From the NCBI GenBank assembly GCA_029260795.1, contig JAJDCO010000068.1, positions 1-64,000 on the forward strand: 64,000 bases of DNA, written 5' to 3'. The stretch is from Planctomycetota bacterium (lineage in GTDB: Bacteria > Planctomycetota > OFTM77). Below the pieces are notes generated by a model that saw only the letters and a program-made list of their open reading frames with translations, was not told the origin of the DNA and made no database searches. How positions within the stretch are numbered: the first letter of the stretch is position 1; every line of letters begins with the position of its first letter. The position numbers and the translations under genes are program-made. Shown here in pieces: positions 27,938-36,459 of the stretch.

Positions 27938-30196
27938 TCACTGCAGGCTGACGAGGACGAGGACGAAGCCTTCACCGTCTTCGAGACCGGTCATGGCCTT
28001 GCCGATGACGCTGCCGAAGGCGCGACTCGAATCGCTCGCCTTCATGGCGTGGCCCGGAAGCGAGGCGGTGGTGAGCAGGTCACCCGGCTCGATGGCGCCG
28101 TTCTCGGTGGAGCACTTCACGTAGACGCGGCCCGTCATGGCGATGAGGTGGTCGCCATCGAGAGCGCTGTCCTTGCCCATCTGGATGCCGTGTTCGATGC
28201 CGTTGGCACCCGAGACGATGCCGGCGACCTTCTTGTCGTAGGGCGTCTGGGAGAGGATCAGCTCGCCCGCGTTCTCGGGATCGATGACCAGCACCGAGCC
28301 GGGCTCGTGCGTGCCGTCGGCCGTCTCGAAGGCCTCGACGAGGTCGGCGCCTGTGATCTCGAGCACTTTCGTTTCGAGACCCGTTGGCTTGAGGATGGTC
28401 GATGGTGCGCCGTCGGGACCGAAGAAGAGTCTTCCCGTGGAGGAATACAGATACGGGTCGGGAGTTTGGCTGCCGATACCGAGATTGACTTGGGTGCCGG
28501 CGGCGTTGGAGACCGTGACCCAGTGGTTACCGCTGGTCGACCCGGCGAACGTGGCGAGACCATTCTCGTGAGAAGTTGCCTCCAGGCGGCCGGAACCGCT
28601 CACTCGGAAGGGCGTCGTGCCAGCTCCAACATCCGTGAACTTGAGAAATGAGCTCGCGGATGCGTTCGCTGCCGAACCGAAGGACTCAACAGAGACGTCG
28701 AACGCGGTCAGCGGGGGAATTGGTGAGCCGAGACTCAAGCTCCGCACTAGGTAGGAGAAGCCTTCTTGCGCATCAAAGGCGAGAGTGCGATCCCAGAGAC
28801 GAACTCGTGCCTGATTCCCCGTGCCTGCCCCTTGTGAGTAGAAGTCGAGGTAAGGGCCTCCTCCGTCCGTATGCGGACCGTCACTGATCAAGTTGATAAA
28901 GGGGGGATGGTGGAAACCACCACCCGAGTCGAAGAAGCTGTTGAGGCTCAAGGTGCCGGACGGGAAAAGCCCCATCTGAATCTTGGGATCCCCGTCGGGC
29001 CCGAAGAAGAAGCTTCCATTGCTTGAGAAGAGATAAGGAGTCCCCTGCGTCGGTGCGAGTGAGCCGACTCCCAAGTTGAGGTGGCTCTGTGACGGTCCGC
29101 CAGATTCCTGAATGACGGAGATCCATGAGTTGCCGGGTGAGCTCGAGCGAAAGCGGGCGATCTCACCGTTCGAGCTACTGTCTACGGTCACGATTCCGGC
29201 TTGAAACGTCACGTCTCCCGAGCTGGTCGATACGTCGGCCCCGGTGAGGCTCCCGTCCTGGATGTCGTCGCCCGTGACTGTCTCGTCGACGATGTCGGTG
29301 GGGCCCTCGACTTCGAGCTGGTTGTCATTGACGTAACGGGCATCGGGGCCGACCTCGGAGCCCAGCGTGCCCTTGGTCGTACCCGCACTACCCAGTCCGG
29401 GCGTTGCTGTTGTATTGGGATCGTCGTCATTGCGTCCGGTTCGATCGGCGGCTCCCGGACTCTGACTGGCGCTCGAGGGCGGGGTCTTCGAGTCAGGGGG
29501 CGCAACCTTCGGGGTCGAGCTCGGAGTCAGCGCGCGAGGCGACGGGCTCACCTGCGGTCGACCTTTCGCCGCCGGCTTTCCGGGCGTCCCACTCCTCGAG
29601 TCCGATTCGAGGGCCCCTTGCTCTGCGATATCACCGTTTCGAGAGACCACTCCCACAGGAGACGTCTTGACAGCCGGCTCGGCGCGAGCCGTCACTGGCA
29701 TGGGCGGGCTAGCGAGTTGGTTGGGGGTGTGGCGCGAAAAGACTCCTCCGGTCTCCGCCCAAAACAGAACGTCCGTCTCTCGATTCCTGAGGACGAGGTC
29801 TGCGAGCCCATCACCATCCAGGTCGGAGCGCGACGCGTGGAGACCGCATCCGGCATCAGCGAGGCCGAGACGATCGGTGCTCTCGATGAAGTAGCCTGTG
29901 GAGTCGCCGCAGAGGGCCAGGTTCGGCCCGGGTCCGACGAGGTAGAGGTCGAGATGACCATCCCCATCCAAGTCGGAGATCAAGATGTCCTGAGTCGAGG
30001 TGATTGGAATCGGCAGCTCGGTCATCGCAACCTCGAAGACTCGCCCTTGCCGGTTCACGGCGACGGTCAAGTAACCGGCCTCCGTGATCGTGACGACGTC
30101 GCGAAGACCATCGCCTGTGACATCTTCGAAGCGGTTCATGAGATCGGCCTGACCAGGGAGAAGAGTCAGCAGGAGAGCAATGCAGAATGAGGGCAT
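27938..30196 (-). CDS. Secreted FG-GAP protein with Pro/Ser linker and phage-tail-like C-terminal domain
   Basis: 752 residues. Signal peptide MPSFCIALLLTLLPGQA is followed by three FG-GAP/VCBS-type calcium-loop repeats (DVTGDGLRDVV, DLDGDGHLDLY, DLDGDGLADLV; residues ~22-150). A low-complexity Pro/Ser/Thr linker spans ~160-290, then Gly/Ser-rich beta-repeats (YLFSSNGSFFFGPDGDP, YLYSSTGRLFFGPDG). The C-terminal ~130 residues (VLVIDPENAG, YDKKVAGIVSGANG, GDLLTTASLPGHAM, GSVIGKAM, VLVSLQ) resemble the G2/intramolecular-chaperone type of tail-spike domain. Probably a surface or secreted adhesin-like protein, translated just before the subtilisin, which could process it. Confidence 0.72.
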   Translation of the reverse strand: MPSFCIALLLTLLPGQADLMNRFEDVTGDGLRDVVTITEAGYLTVAVNRQGRVFEVAMTELPIPITSTQDILISDLDGDGHLDLYLVGPGPNLALCGDSTGYFIESTDRLGLADAGCGLHASRSDLDGDGLADLVLRNRETDVLFWAETGGVFSRHTPNQLASPPMPVTARAEPAVKTSPVGVVSRNGDIAEQGALESDSRSGTPGKPAAKGRPQVSPSPRALTPSSTPKVAPPDSKTPPSSASQSPGAADRTGRNDDDPNTTATPGLGSAGTTKGTLGSEVGPDARYVNDNQLEVEGPTDIVDETVTGDDIQDGSLTGADVSTSSGDVTFQAGIVTVDSSSNGEIARFRSSSPGNSWISVIQESGGPSQSHLNLGVGSLAPTQGTPYLFSSNGSFFFGPDGDPKIQMGLFPSGTLSLNSFFDSGGGFHHPPFINLISDGPHTDGGGPYLDFYSQGAGTGNQARVRLWDRTLAFDAQEGFSYLVRSLSLGSPIPPLTAFDVSVESFGSAANASASSFLKFTDVGAGTTPFRVSGSGRLEATSHENGLATFAGSTSGNHWVTVSNAAGTQVNLGIGSQTPDPYLYSSTGRLFFGPDGAPSTILKPTGLETKVLEITGADLVEAFETADGTHEPGSVLVIDPENAGELILSQTPYDKKVAGIVSGANGIEHGIQMGKDSALDGDHLIAMTGRVYVKCSTENGAIEPGDLLTTASLPGHAMKASDSSRAFGSVIGKAMTGLEDGEGFVLVLVSLQ

Positions 30197-30241
30197 CGAG
30201 ATTCTCCAAGTTGGATCGTGTTGCGGGCGGTTCTTGCGCGA

Positions 30242-30274
30242 CCACGGTCTTCGAATGCCGGGTAGGGATCCCTT
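30242..30274 (-). repeat. Conserved 5' leader element, copy B
   Basis: Located 46 bp upstream of the ATG at 30196 and nearly identical to 17744-17775. The coding sequences downstream share only the signal peptide. This points to a promoter/leader/signal cassette that has been duplicated. Confidence 0.55.
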
Positions 30275-30298
30275 CGGACGGTGCTCCCAGCTGAGGCG

Positions 30299-30970
30299 TC
30301 ATTTGATGGTCACGGTTCCATTGGTCACTGTGATTTGACCTCGTTTGAGGAACGTGATCGGAGCCTCTAGATTGACGCCGCCCTGGATGGGGATAGCGGA
30401 GTCATTCCCTGCTGCGGCCACGCTTCTTCAATCGTATTGAAGGGCTTCGCCTGGCTGCCGTCCTCGGCACCGTTCCAGGCGACATCGACGTAGACGATCT
30501 TGAGCGGTCGCGCTCGGAACATGCCGCGACCGTGAGTTGCGGCGATCAGGTAATCGCTACCCTGCCAGAAGAGCTCGGAAACCTCCGTGTTCACGGGACC
30601 TTCGATGTCTCCAAAGCGAGGCATGACGCTCCAGCTCTGTCCCTTGTCCTCGGAGGACAGGGCGCCGAGATCCGTCCCGATGTAGACCCAATTGCTGTCG
30701 GCCGGGTGAAAGCGAAATGTATTCACAGGAAGAGCGGGGAGGTCGTTGGGCAATGCGCCGGTTCTTTGTATCCAGCTCGAGACAGAGCGTTCGGGGCAGC
30801 TGGAGATTGGACTCTTCTTCGCCGCCTCGGCTCGTGGTCGGGGAGCCTTGCAGGAGAGTCGGGTTCGGGGCAGCAGACTCGCTCCTCGATGCCCGTGCGT
30901 TCTCGAAGAGACCCAGAAGGACTGTGGAGACGAGCGGAGGTAGAAGTTGCCGTCGGTAGCTGCTTTTCAA
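30299..30970 (-). pseudogene. Decayed secreted BNR-repeat protein
   Basis: Three pieces lie in different frames. A signal-peptide start is at 30970 (MKSSYRRQLLPPLVSTVLLGLF). A BNR/sialidase-like blade spans ~30790-30370 (LPALPVNTFRFHPADSNWVYIGTDLG without its usual partners, then KGQSW, LIAATHGRGMF, IVYVDVAWNGAEDGSQAKPF). A third frame ends at 30299 with GQITVTNGTVTIK. The last piece lines up with the C-terminus of the subtilisin at 26208 (ILTPTGLVTIN), and the frame changes near 30410. A normal member would have many more blades, so both a large internal deletion and frameshifts are needed. Confidence 0.6.
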
Positions 30971-31353
30971 GAGTTCGTTCCATTCACTTACAACCGATGA
31001 TTGGGACTCGCTGTCGGGGGGGTGTTGCTTGCCGAGCAGGAGGACCGCCCACGACGTTGCTCCGGTCGTCCCCGTGCCGGGTCGAGAACGGCTCGTCCGC
31101 CGACGAGCAGGAGAGAGAATGTCGAGCCGTTGGCTGTGTCTCGCGCCGCAACGATGCGGTGGACAGCAGGCGTCCCAAGTCTCTGCTCACCAGAGCGAGC
31201 CGAAGGAGCGACAGGGGACAATGTCCTGAGAAGAAAAGAGAGGGACGCTGCCGTGTCGATTGACTAAGCTCCGGCCGGGAAAAACCTTGTGGCAGGTCCG
31301 CCGGAAACTCTACGCTGTCCTCTGATCGCACAGAATCTCTGGGAAGAGGAACC
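30971..31353. other. Divergent intergenic region, no gene seen
   Basis: A 383-bp interval between the decayed BNR gene and the ECF sigma gene. Short frames here are Arg/Ser-rich and lack ribosome binding sites. It must contain the promoter of the sigma/kinase operon, but I cannot place it. Confidence 0.35.
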
Positions 31354-31947
31354 GTGCCACCTGAGCAGCAACCGGACCCCCACCAGTCTCCCAGCGTCCT
31401 CGTCGAGGCAGCCCGCGGAGGTGATTGCGGCGCGAGGGACGTGCTGTTTCGCTTGAGCGAGCGCTTCTTGCGGCGGTACATCTCCCTGCAAGCAGGGCCC
31501 AAGCTGCGCCGGTTCCTGTCGCTGTCAGACATGTGCCAGGACACCTATCTCCGAGCTCTAATGGGCTTGGAGCGCCTACGGGAGGGCGCGACCCCGGAGG
31601 ACTTCAGGGCATTGCTGCTCACCCAGGCGAGGTGGGCCGTTCAAGATCGGGCCCGTCAGGTGAAGCGGCTGGCAGGGGAGTCGTCGGCGCCCGAGGGTCT
31701 TTCGGCTGCGGCCGATTCCAAGCCCCGGACCGGAGTCGTCACGCGAGCCGACGAGCTCGAGCAATTGAGGAAGCACCTTCTCCAGCTGCCCGAGCCCTAC
31801 GCCGACGTGCTTCGTCTGCGTGCGGAGGGGATGACGCGAGCCGCGATCGCCGAGCGACTCGGGATCAGTCACGAAGCCGTCAAGAAGCGCTTGCTACGGG
31901 GATCCGTCAAGCTGCGGGAGCTCGTTGCCAAGAACGCCAGGAGCTGA
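31354..31947 (+). CDS. ECF-type sigma factor
   Basis: 197 residues from GTG 31354, with gaagagga upstream. Region 2 spans ~25-95 (RFLSLSDMCQDTYLRALMGLERL, FRALLLTQARWAVQDRARQ). Region 4 spans ~135-190 with a clear helix-turn-helix (LPEPYADVLRLRAEGMTRAA, IAERLGISHEAVKKRLLRG). This matches the planctomycete ECF groups that sit next to Ser/Thr kinase genes. The kinase-WD40 gene starts 19 bp after the stop, so the two are co-transcribed. The kinase is the likely regulator in place of a classical anti-sigma. Confidence 0.88.
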   Translation: MPPEQQPDPHQSPSVLVEAARGGDCGARDVLFRLSERFLRRYISLQAGPKLRRFLSLSDMCQDTYLRALMGLERLREGATPEDFRALLLTQARWAVQDRARQVKRLAGESSAPEGLSAAADSKPRTGVVTRADELEQLRKHLLQLPEPYADVLRLRAEGMTRAAIAERLGISHEAVKKRLLRGSVKLRELVAKNARS

Positions 31948-31966
31948 AGACGGAGGATCGAGCGCG

Positions 31967-34900
31967 ATGGGGGACCAGGCTTCTCGCTCTCAGGATCCGT
32001 CTCCCGCCGAGCAGCTCTTCTACGAATACTTGGAGCATTCGGAACGGAGCGAGCCGGTCTCTTTCGAGGACTTCTGTCGGGAGCACCCGTCTCTCGACGG
32101 CGAGCTGCGAGAGCTTCAAGCAGCTTGGAGGTTTCTCGACCCGAAGGCCTCACGGCTCGACGGTGCGTGGAGCGCGGAGGTCGCCTCCAGGCTGATGGGC
32201 GACGCGGGTTCGGGCTCCCTCGACTGGTCCGCCGAGGCCGATCAGCTCGAAGCGACCGGGAAAGCGGCCGAACGCTACAAGACCGTCGGTGAGATCGGTC
32301 GCGGCGGCATGGGGATCGTCGAGCGAGCCTGGGATCCACTCCTGCACCGTTCGGTGGCTCGCAAGATCTGTCCCGTCCGTCGAGCGGACGGCGAGACCGG
32401 TCTGACCGCGGCTGCGAAGGAACGACTCGTCGCACGGTTTCTCGATGAGGCGCAGATCACGAGTCAGCTGGATCACCCGGGGATCGTGCCACTACACGAG
32501 CTCGGGCTCGACGACGCGGGCCATGTCTTCTTTACCATGCAGCTCGTCTCGGGCCGCGACCTGCGAGAGGCTTTCCAAGACTGCCTTCGAGGCTCGACTG
32601 AGTGGACACTCCCTCGGATTCTTCGGGTGCTCTTGACGGTCAGCGAGATCGTGGCTTTCGCGCATTCGCGCGGAGTCATCCACCGCGATCTCAAGCCGGC
32701 CAACGTCATGATCGGGTCCTTCGGTGAGGTGTACCTGATGGACTGGGGGCTGGCCAAGATCTTGGCCACCTTAAAGATGTCCGAGGTGGCCGAGCCCGTC
32801 GAGACACTGCGCTCGGCCGCGACTGACGACGGTGTCCAGACTCGAGCCGGCGCCGTTGTTGGAACTCCCGCCTACATGTCACCCGAGCAGGCGACGGGCG
32901 GCGAGGTCGGTCCGGCGAGCGACGTGTACTCCATCGGAGCGATGCTGTATGAGCTGATGGCGGGTCATCCACCTTATGGGGATCCCGACACGACGCGCAG
33001 CGCGGACGAGTATCTGAGCTCCCTGTTGACCGGGCCGCCGAGGCCGATCCGAGACCGTGCGCGGCGCAGCCCTGCGGAGCTGATCTCCATCTGCGAGCGT
33101 GCGATGGCACGGGAGCCGAGCGCACGCTATGCGGAGGCTGCTCGCCTGACCGACGACCTGCGAGCGTTCTTGGACGGTCGCGTGGTTCGGGCTCATGCCA
33201 CCGGTCCGTTCGTCGAGCTCAAGAAGTGGATGCAGCGCAACCGCGGGTTGAGCTGGAGTCTCTTCGGGTTGTTCCTCGCCCTAGTGGCCGGCTCGGTCAT
33301 CAGTCTCCAGCTCGCGCGTCAAGCAGCGCGGGATCGCGACGAAGCCCTGTGGCAATCCTACGTCGCGAATCTCGTCGCAGCCGACGCCAATTGGCGAGAG
33401 GGCAAGATCACAGCCGCCAAGAGCCGTCTCGAGAAGGCCCCCCTCGTGATGCGGAGCTTCGAGTGGAACCTGGTCCGCCGCTGGGCGGATGCGAGCTCCC
33501 TCACGATGACCGGCCACAGCTACCACATCTGGAACGTGGACGTTTCGGCAGATGGCCGGCGAGCGTACTCGTGTGCTGGGGATGCCACGGCTCGCGTTTG
33601 GGATCTCGCCAGCGGCGAGTCGATTCGGGTGCTCGAAGATCACACGGGACGCGTCTTCTCGATCGCGGCCGATCCGACGGGGCGACGCCTGGCCTCGGGG
33701 TCCTCGGACAAGATGGTTCGCCTGCGAGATGCAGAGACCTTCGAGACGGTTGCCGTGCTCGAGGGGCATGACGATGGCATCTTTGCACTGGCCTTCTCTC
33801 CGAATGGCGAGCTCCTGGCTTCGGGCGCCAACAATGGGAGCCTGCGGCTCTGGCATGGCCAGACCGGTGAGCTGCTGCGGATCTTGCCCGGACACGCTGA
33901 GTGGATCTGGTGTTTGGCTTTCTCCCCGGATGGCCGGCAGCTGGTGACCGGATCGACTGACGACACGCTCATCGTTTGGGACGTGGCCACCGGAGATGTC
34001 CGACGAACGCTGCGCGGTCACGAAGCGGACGTGACGGCGTTGGCCTTCTTGCCGGATGGAAAAACGCTCTTCAGCGGCGACGTGGCCGGCGGGCTCCTGG
34101 AGTGGGAGACTGGCAGTGGAGAACAGCTCCGCGATCTCGATGGGCACCCCGACTGCATCGCCGGGATCAGTGTCTCGGCCGACGGGAAGTGGATTGCCAC
34201 CGCCTCCCGGGATCGAACCATCGGTTGGTGGAACCAGGAGTCGGGTCAGCTCGTTTATCAGATCCCCGGTCACGAGGGGTTTGTCCGCTCGGTGAAGTTC
34301 GCGGGTGATCGGCTCGTCTCTGGGGGGTGGGACAATTGTGTCAAGGTGTGGTCGGTCGGCGAGCTCGGCCGACGCGCCTTCCCCTTGACTCGGGGGCAAG
34401 CCCGTGGGTTTGCCGTGAACGATGCGGACCTCTACCTGGTTCGTGACGAGGAGCTCGTTTGGGAGAAGGTCGATTCTGGAAGAGTCCAAGAACGAGTCAG
34501 TGTCCTCTCGGAGGTGCGGCTTGACCCGTGGTCAAGCGAGCTCCTCGTGCAGACGATTCGGCCTAAGAAGAACGGTGAGCCGGCAGTATTCCTCTCGCCA
34601 TTCGGTAGTCCGGGCGATGCGGCGCCTCGCTTGTCGGGTTGGAGCGTCGTCGGAGCAGATCCTGTTCGCGGGGTGCTCACCGTGGTCAACTCGGCGAACG
34701 AGCTGTTCCTCCATGAGGTGGATAGTGGGCGAATGCGAGGACCGCTCGCTCAGTTCGATGACCGTCCCCTCTCGATTGCCTTTCATCCGAAGCATCCTTG
34801 GTTGGTCGTCGCCGCGGCAGAGCCTCGCATCCGTATCTTCGATCTGGCTCTCGGCACGACGATTCGCGAGCTGAATCATCACTGGAACAACGCGCTCGCC

Positions 34901-35242
34901 GTCGCCTTCGATCCAACGGGTGCCGTGTTGGCGACGGCCGGTGTGGAAGGCGAGGTCTACCTCTTGGACAGCGTCGACTTCCAAGAAGTGGCCGTGTTAC
35001 GGGGCCACGATGCTTCGGTCGTCGACGTCTGCTTTCATCCTTTCGAACCTCGTGTCGCCACCTCATCCGAAGATCACACTATCAAGATCTGGTCGACGAA
35101 GACGTGGGAGGAGCTGCTCACGCTTCGGGGTCACGACGCGTTTGTCGTTCAGATCGAGTTCACGGCGGATGGGCAGACGTTGGTCTCGCGGGACAGCTCG
35201 GGGCGGGTACTGCTGTGGGACGGTCGCCCCATCGGCGATTGA
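31967..35242 (+). CDS. Membrane Ser/Thr protein kinase with WD40 propeller
   Basis: 1091 residues from ATG 31967 (ggagg upstream). A ~100-residue N-terminal region (EQLFYEYLEHSE, FEDFCREHPSL) precedes a PknB-type kinase at ~103-405: GRGGMGIV loop, Lys133 in VARK, IHRDLKPANVM with Asp241, DWG (Asp259) in place of DFG, and GTPAYMSPEQ. A single transmembrane helix spans ~428-450. At least ten WD40-type repeats follow (VRVWDLASGE, LRLWHGQTGEL, LIVWDVATGD, IKIWSTKTWEEL). Residues needed for catalysis are present. It probably phosphorylates the co-encoded sigma factor or a partner in response to a signal sensed by the propeller. Confidence 0.9.
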   Translation: MGDQASRSQDPSPAEQLFYEYLEHSERSEPVSFEDFCREHPSLDGELRELQAAWRFLDPKASRLDGAWSAEVASRLMGDAGSGSLDWSAEADQLEATGKAAERYKTVGEIGRGGMGIVERAWDPLLHRSVARKICPVRRADGETGLTAAAKERLVARFLDEAQITSQLDHPGIVPLHELGLDDAGHVFFTMQLVSGRDLREAFQDCLRGSTEWTLPRILRVLLTVSEIVAFAHSRGVIHRDLKPANVMIGSFGEVYLMDWGLAKILATLKMSEVAEPVETLRSAATDDGVQTRAGAVVGTPAYMSPEQATGGEVGPASDVYSIGAMLYELMAGHPPYGDPDTTRSADEYLSSLLTGPPRPIRDRARRSPAELISICERAMAREPSARYAEAARLTDDLRAFLDGRVVRAHATGPFVELKKWMQRNRGLSWSLFGLFLALVAGSVISLQLARQAARDRDEALWQSYVANLVAADANWREGKITAAKSRLEKAPLVMRSFEWNLVRRWADASSLTMTGHSYHIWNVDVSADGRRAYSCAGDATARVWDLASGESIRVLEDHTGRVFSIAADPTGRRLASGSSDKMVRLRDAETFETVAVLEGHDDGIFALAFSPNGELLASGANNGSLRLWHGQTGELLRILPGHAEWIWCLAFSPDGRQLVTGSTDDTLIVWDVATGDVRRTLRGHEADVTALAFLPDGKTLFSGDVAGGLLEWETGSGEQLRDLDGHPDCIAGISVSADGKWIATASRDRTIGWWNQESGQLVYQIPGHEGFVRSVKFAGDRLVSGGWDNCVKVWSVGELGRRAFPLTRGQARGFAVNDADLYLVRDEELVWEKVDSGRVQERVSVLSEVRLDPWSSELLVQTIRPKKNGEPAVFLSPFGSPGDAAPRLSGWSVVGADPVRGVLTVVNSANELFLHEVDSGRMRGPLAQFDDRPLSIAFHPKHPWLVVAAAEPRIRIFDLALGTTIRELNHHWNNALAVAFDPTGAVLATAGVEGEVYLLDSVDFQEVAVLRGHDASVVDVCFHPFEPRVATSSEDHTIKIWSTKTWEELLTLRGHDAFVVQIEFTADGQTLVSRDSSGRVLLWDGRPIGD

Positions 35243-35423
35243 CATCGGCGTGCGGAAGCGCTCAGAGCAGCGATGCGTTTCGCCCGCTCGGAGCTCACTG
35301 CTCGCCGCCCGCCGCACCAAAGCCCTGACTCGACAACGCATCGAGACCGAGGGGCCGACCGGGCCGTGGATTTGCTAGCCTGAATGTTCGTTCGGGGTCT
35401 CGGTCATCATTCGAGAGGGCACC

Positions 35424-36203
35424 ATGCACGTGTCGTTGATTCTCAGCTGCTGGCTCGCAGCGGCGCCCGTCTTCCAAGACGCGAAGACCGAGAAGCCTTC
35501 CTGGGGCGACGGGAGTGCAACCAAGCTCACTGTTGCCGAGCAACGGCGGGCTGCGCATGAGGCGGCCTTCGAGAAGGAGCTGCTCCAGCGGCGAGATCGA
35601 TTGGCGCCTGAGGATCTCGAGGGTCTCGTGGAGCTGGCTCGCTGGTGCGAGTCTCAAGGCGAAGAGAAGGCGGCCTTGTCGGTGTATCGAGAGGTCGTGA
35701 AGGCTGCTCCCGATCATGTGTTGGCGTCGGCGGCTGTCGAGTCGCTCGAAGAGTCGCTGCGTCTTCGTGAGGAGCGACGACTGGCGAGCGCCGCGAGAAA
35801 GATCGAGCGTGTCGAGCGCGCCGAGCAGCGGGAGGAGCGGCGAAGGCTTCGCCTACTCGAGGTGCGCATCAACGCGCTGATCCGCGAGATCGCCTACGGC
35901 TCGAAATCCCGCTCCGACCGAGCGCTCCGCGATGTGATCGAGATCGCGCGCGAGCTCAAGAACCGGGACGTGGCCGCCAAGGCCGTGCAGGTGCAGCGGC
36001 GCTTCGATGCTTATTGGCGAGAGCTGCGCGTTCAACAAACCGGGCTGGCCGAGGTGCGGGCAACGATGGTGAAGCTGAAGAGGCCCATCAAGACGTTCTC
36101 GACGAGCCTGGGAACCGGTTCACCGGTCACCTTGCAGCTCCCCGAACGCCAGATCGTCTCGGTGCAAACGACGGTCGCGATCCCGATGGGACGCGGTCAG
36201 TAG
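35424..36203 (+). CDS. Secreted helical/coiled-coil protein of unknown function
   Basis: 259 residues with a short signal peptide (MHVSLILSCWLAAAPVF). Residues ~40-110 look like a TPR-like helical pair (LVELARWCESQGEEKAALSVYREVVKAAP). Residues ~110-150 are a highly charged coiled coil (LREERRLASAARKIERVERA). A further helical region precedes a beta-like C-terminus (TGSPVTLQLPERQIVSVQTTV). No family recognised. It sits between the kinase and the VWA gene, with 180-bp and 256-bp flanking gaps, so it is probably transcribed alone. Confidence 0.6.
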   Translation: MHVSLILSCWLAAAPVFQDAKTEKPSWGDGSATKLTVAEQRRAAHEAAFEKELLQRRDRLAPEDLEGLVELARWCESQGEEKAALSVYREVVKAAPDHVLASAAVESLEESLRLREERRLASAARKIERVERAEQREERRRLRLLEVRINALIREIAYGSKSRSDRALRDVIEIARELKNRDVAAKAVQVQRRFDAYWRELRVQQTGLAEVRATMVKLKRPIKTFSTSLGTGSPVTLQLPERQIVSVQTTVAIPMGRGQ

Positions 36204-36314
36204 AGAGCGCTTTCGGTTGAGGCGCGTTGGCCGCACCACCGCGGACTCACCGATGGTTCTCGGTCGCCTTTCTGCCCGAGCTCGGTTCGAGAGATCGAGC
36301 GCGTTCTTGACGAA

Positions 36315-36376
36315 TGCCGTCGGCGGCTCGGATTCGCCGTGTCGCCTGCGGACCGCCTCTGCCGTCGGCGGCTCGG
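36315..36376. repeat. Direct repeat of 17 bp, two copies 45 bp apart
   Basis: tgccgtcggcggctcgg occurs exactly at 36315-36331 and at 36360-36376, 84-145 bp upstream of the VWA gene. The copies are spaced close to four helical turns apart, compatible with cooperative protein binding. Not seen elsewhere in the window by eye. Confidence 0.5.
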
Positions 36377-36447
36377 TTGTGCCGGGCGCCGCTCGGGTCT
36401 CTGAATCTTGTGTGCAGCTAGCGGTCCGCGCGCCGAACCTCCTCCTT

Positions 36448-36453
36448 TATAAT
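36448..36453 (+). promoter_or_regulatory. Consensus -10 box abutting a start codon (possible leaderless mRNA)
   Basis: A perfect tataat is centred 9 bp before the ATG at 36460, with no ribosome binding site between them. If used, transcription would start at about the A of the ATG. No good -35 element is visible at 17 bp spacing. Confidence 0.35.
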
Positions 36454-36459
36454 GCCGGC

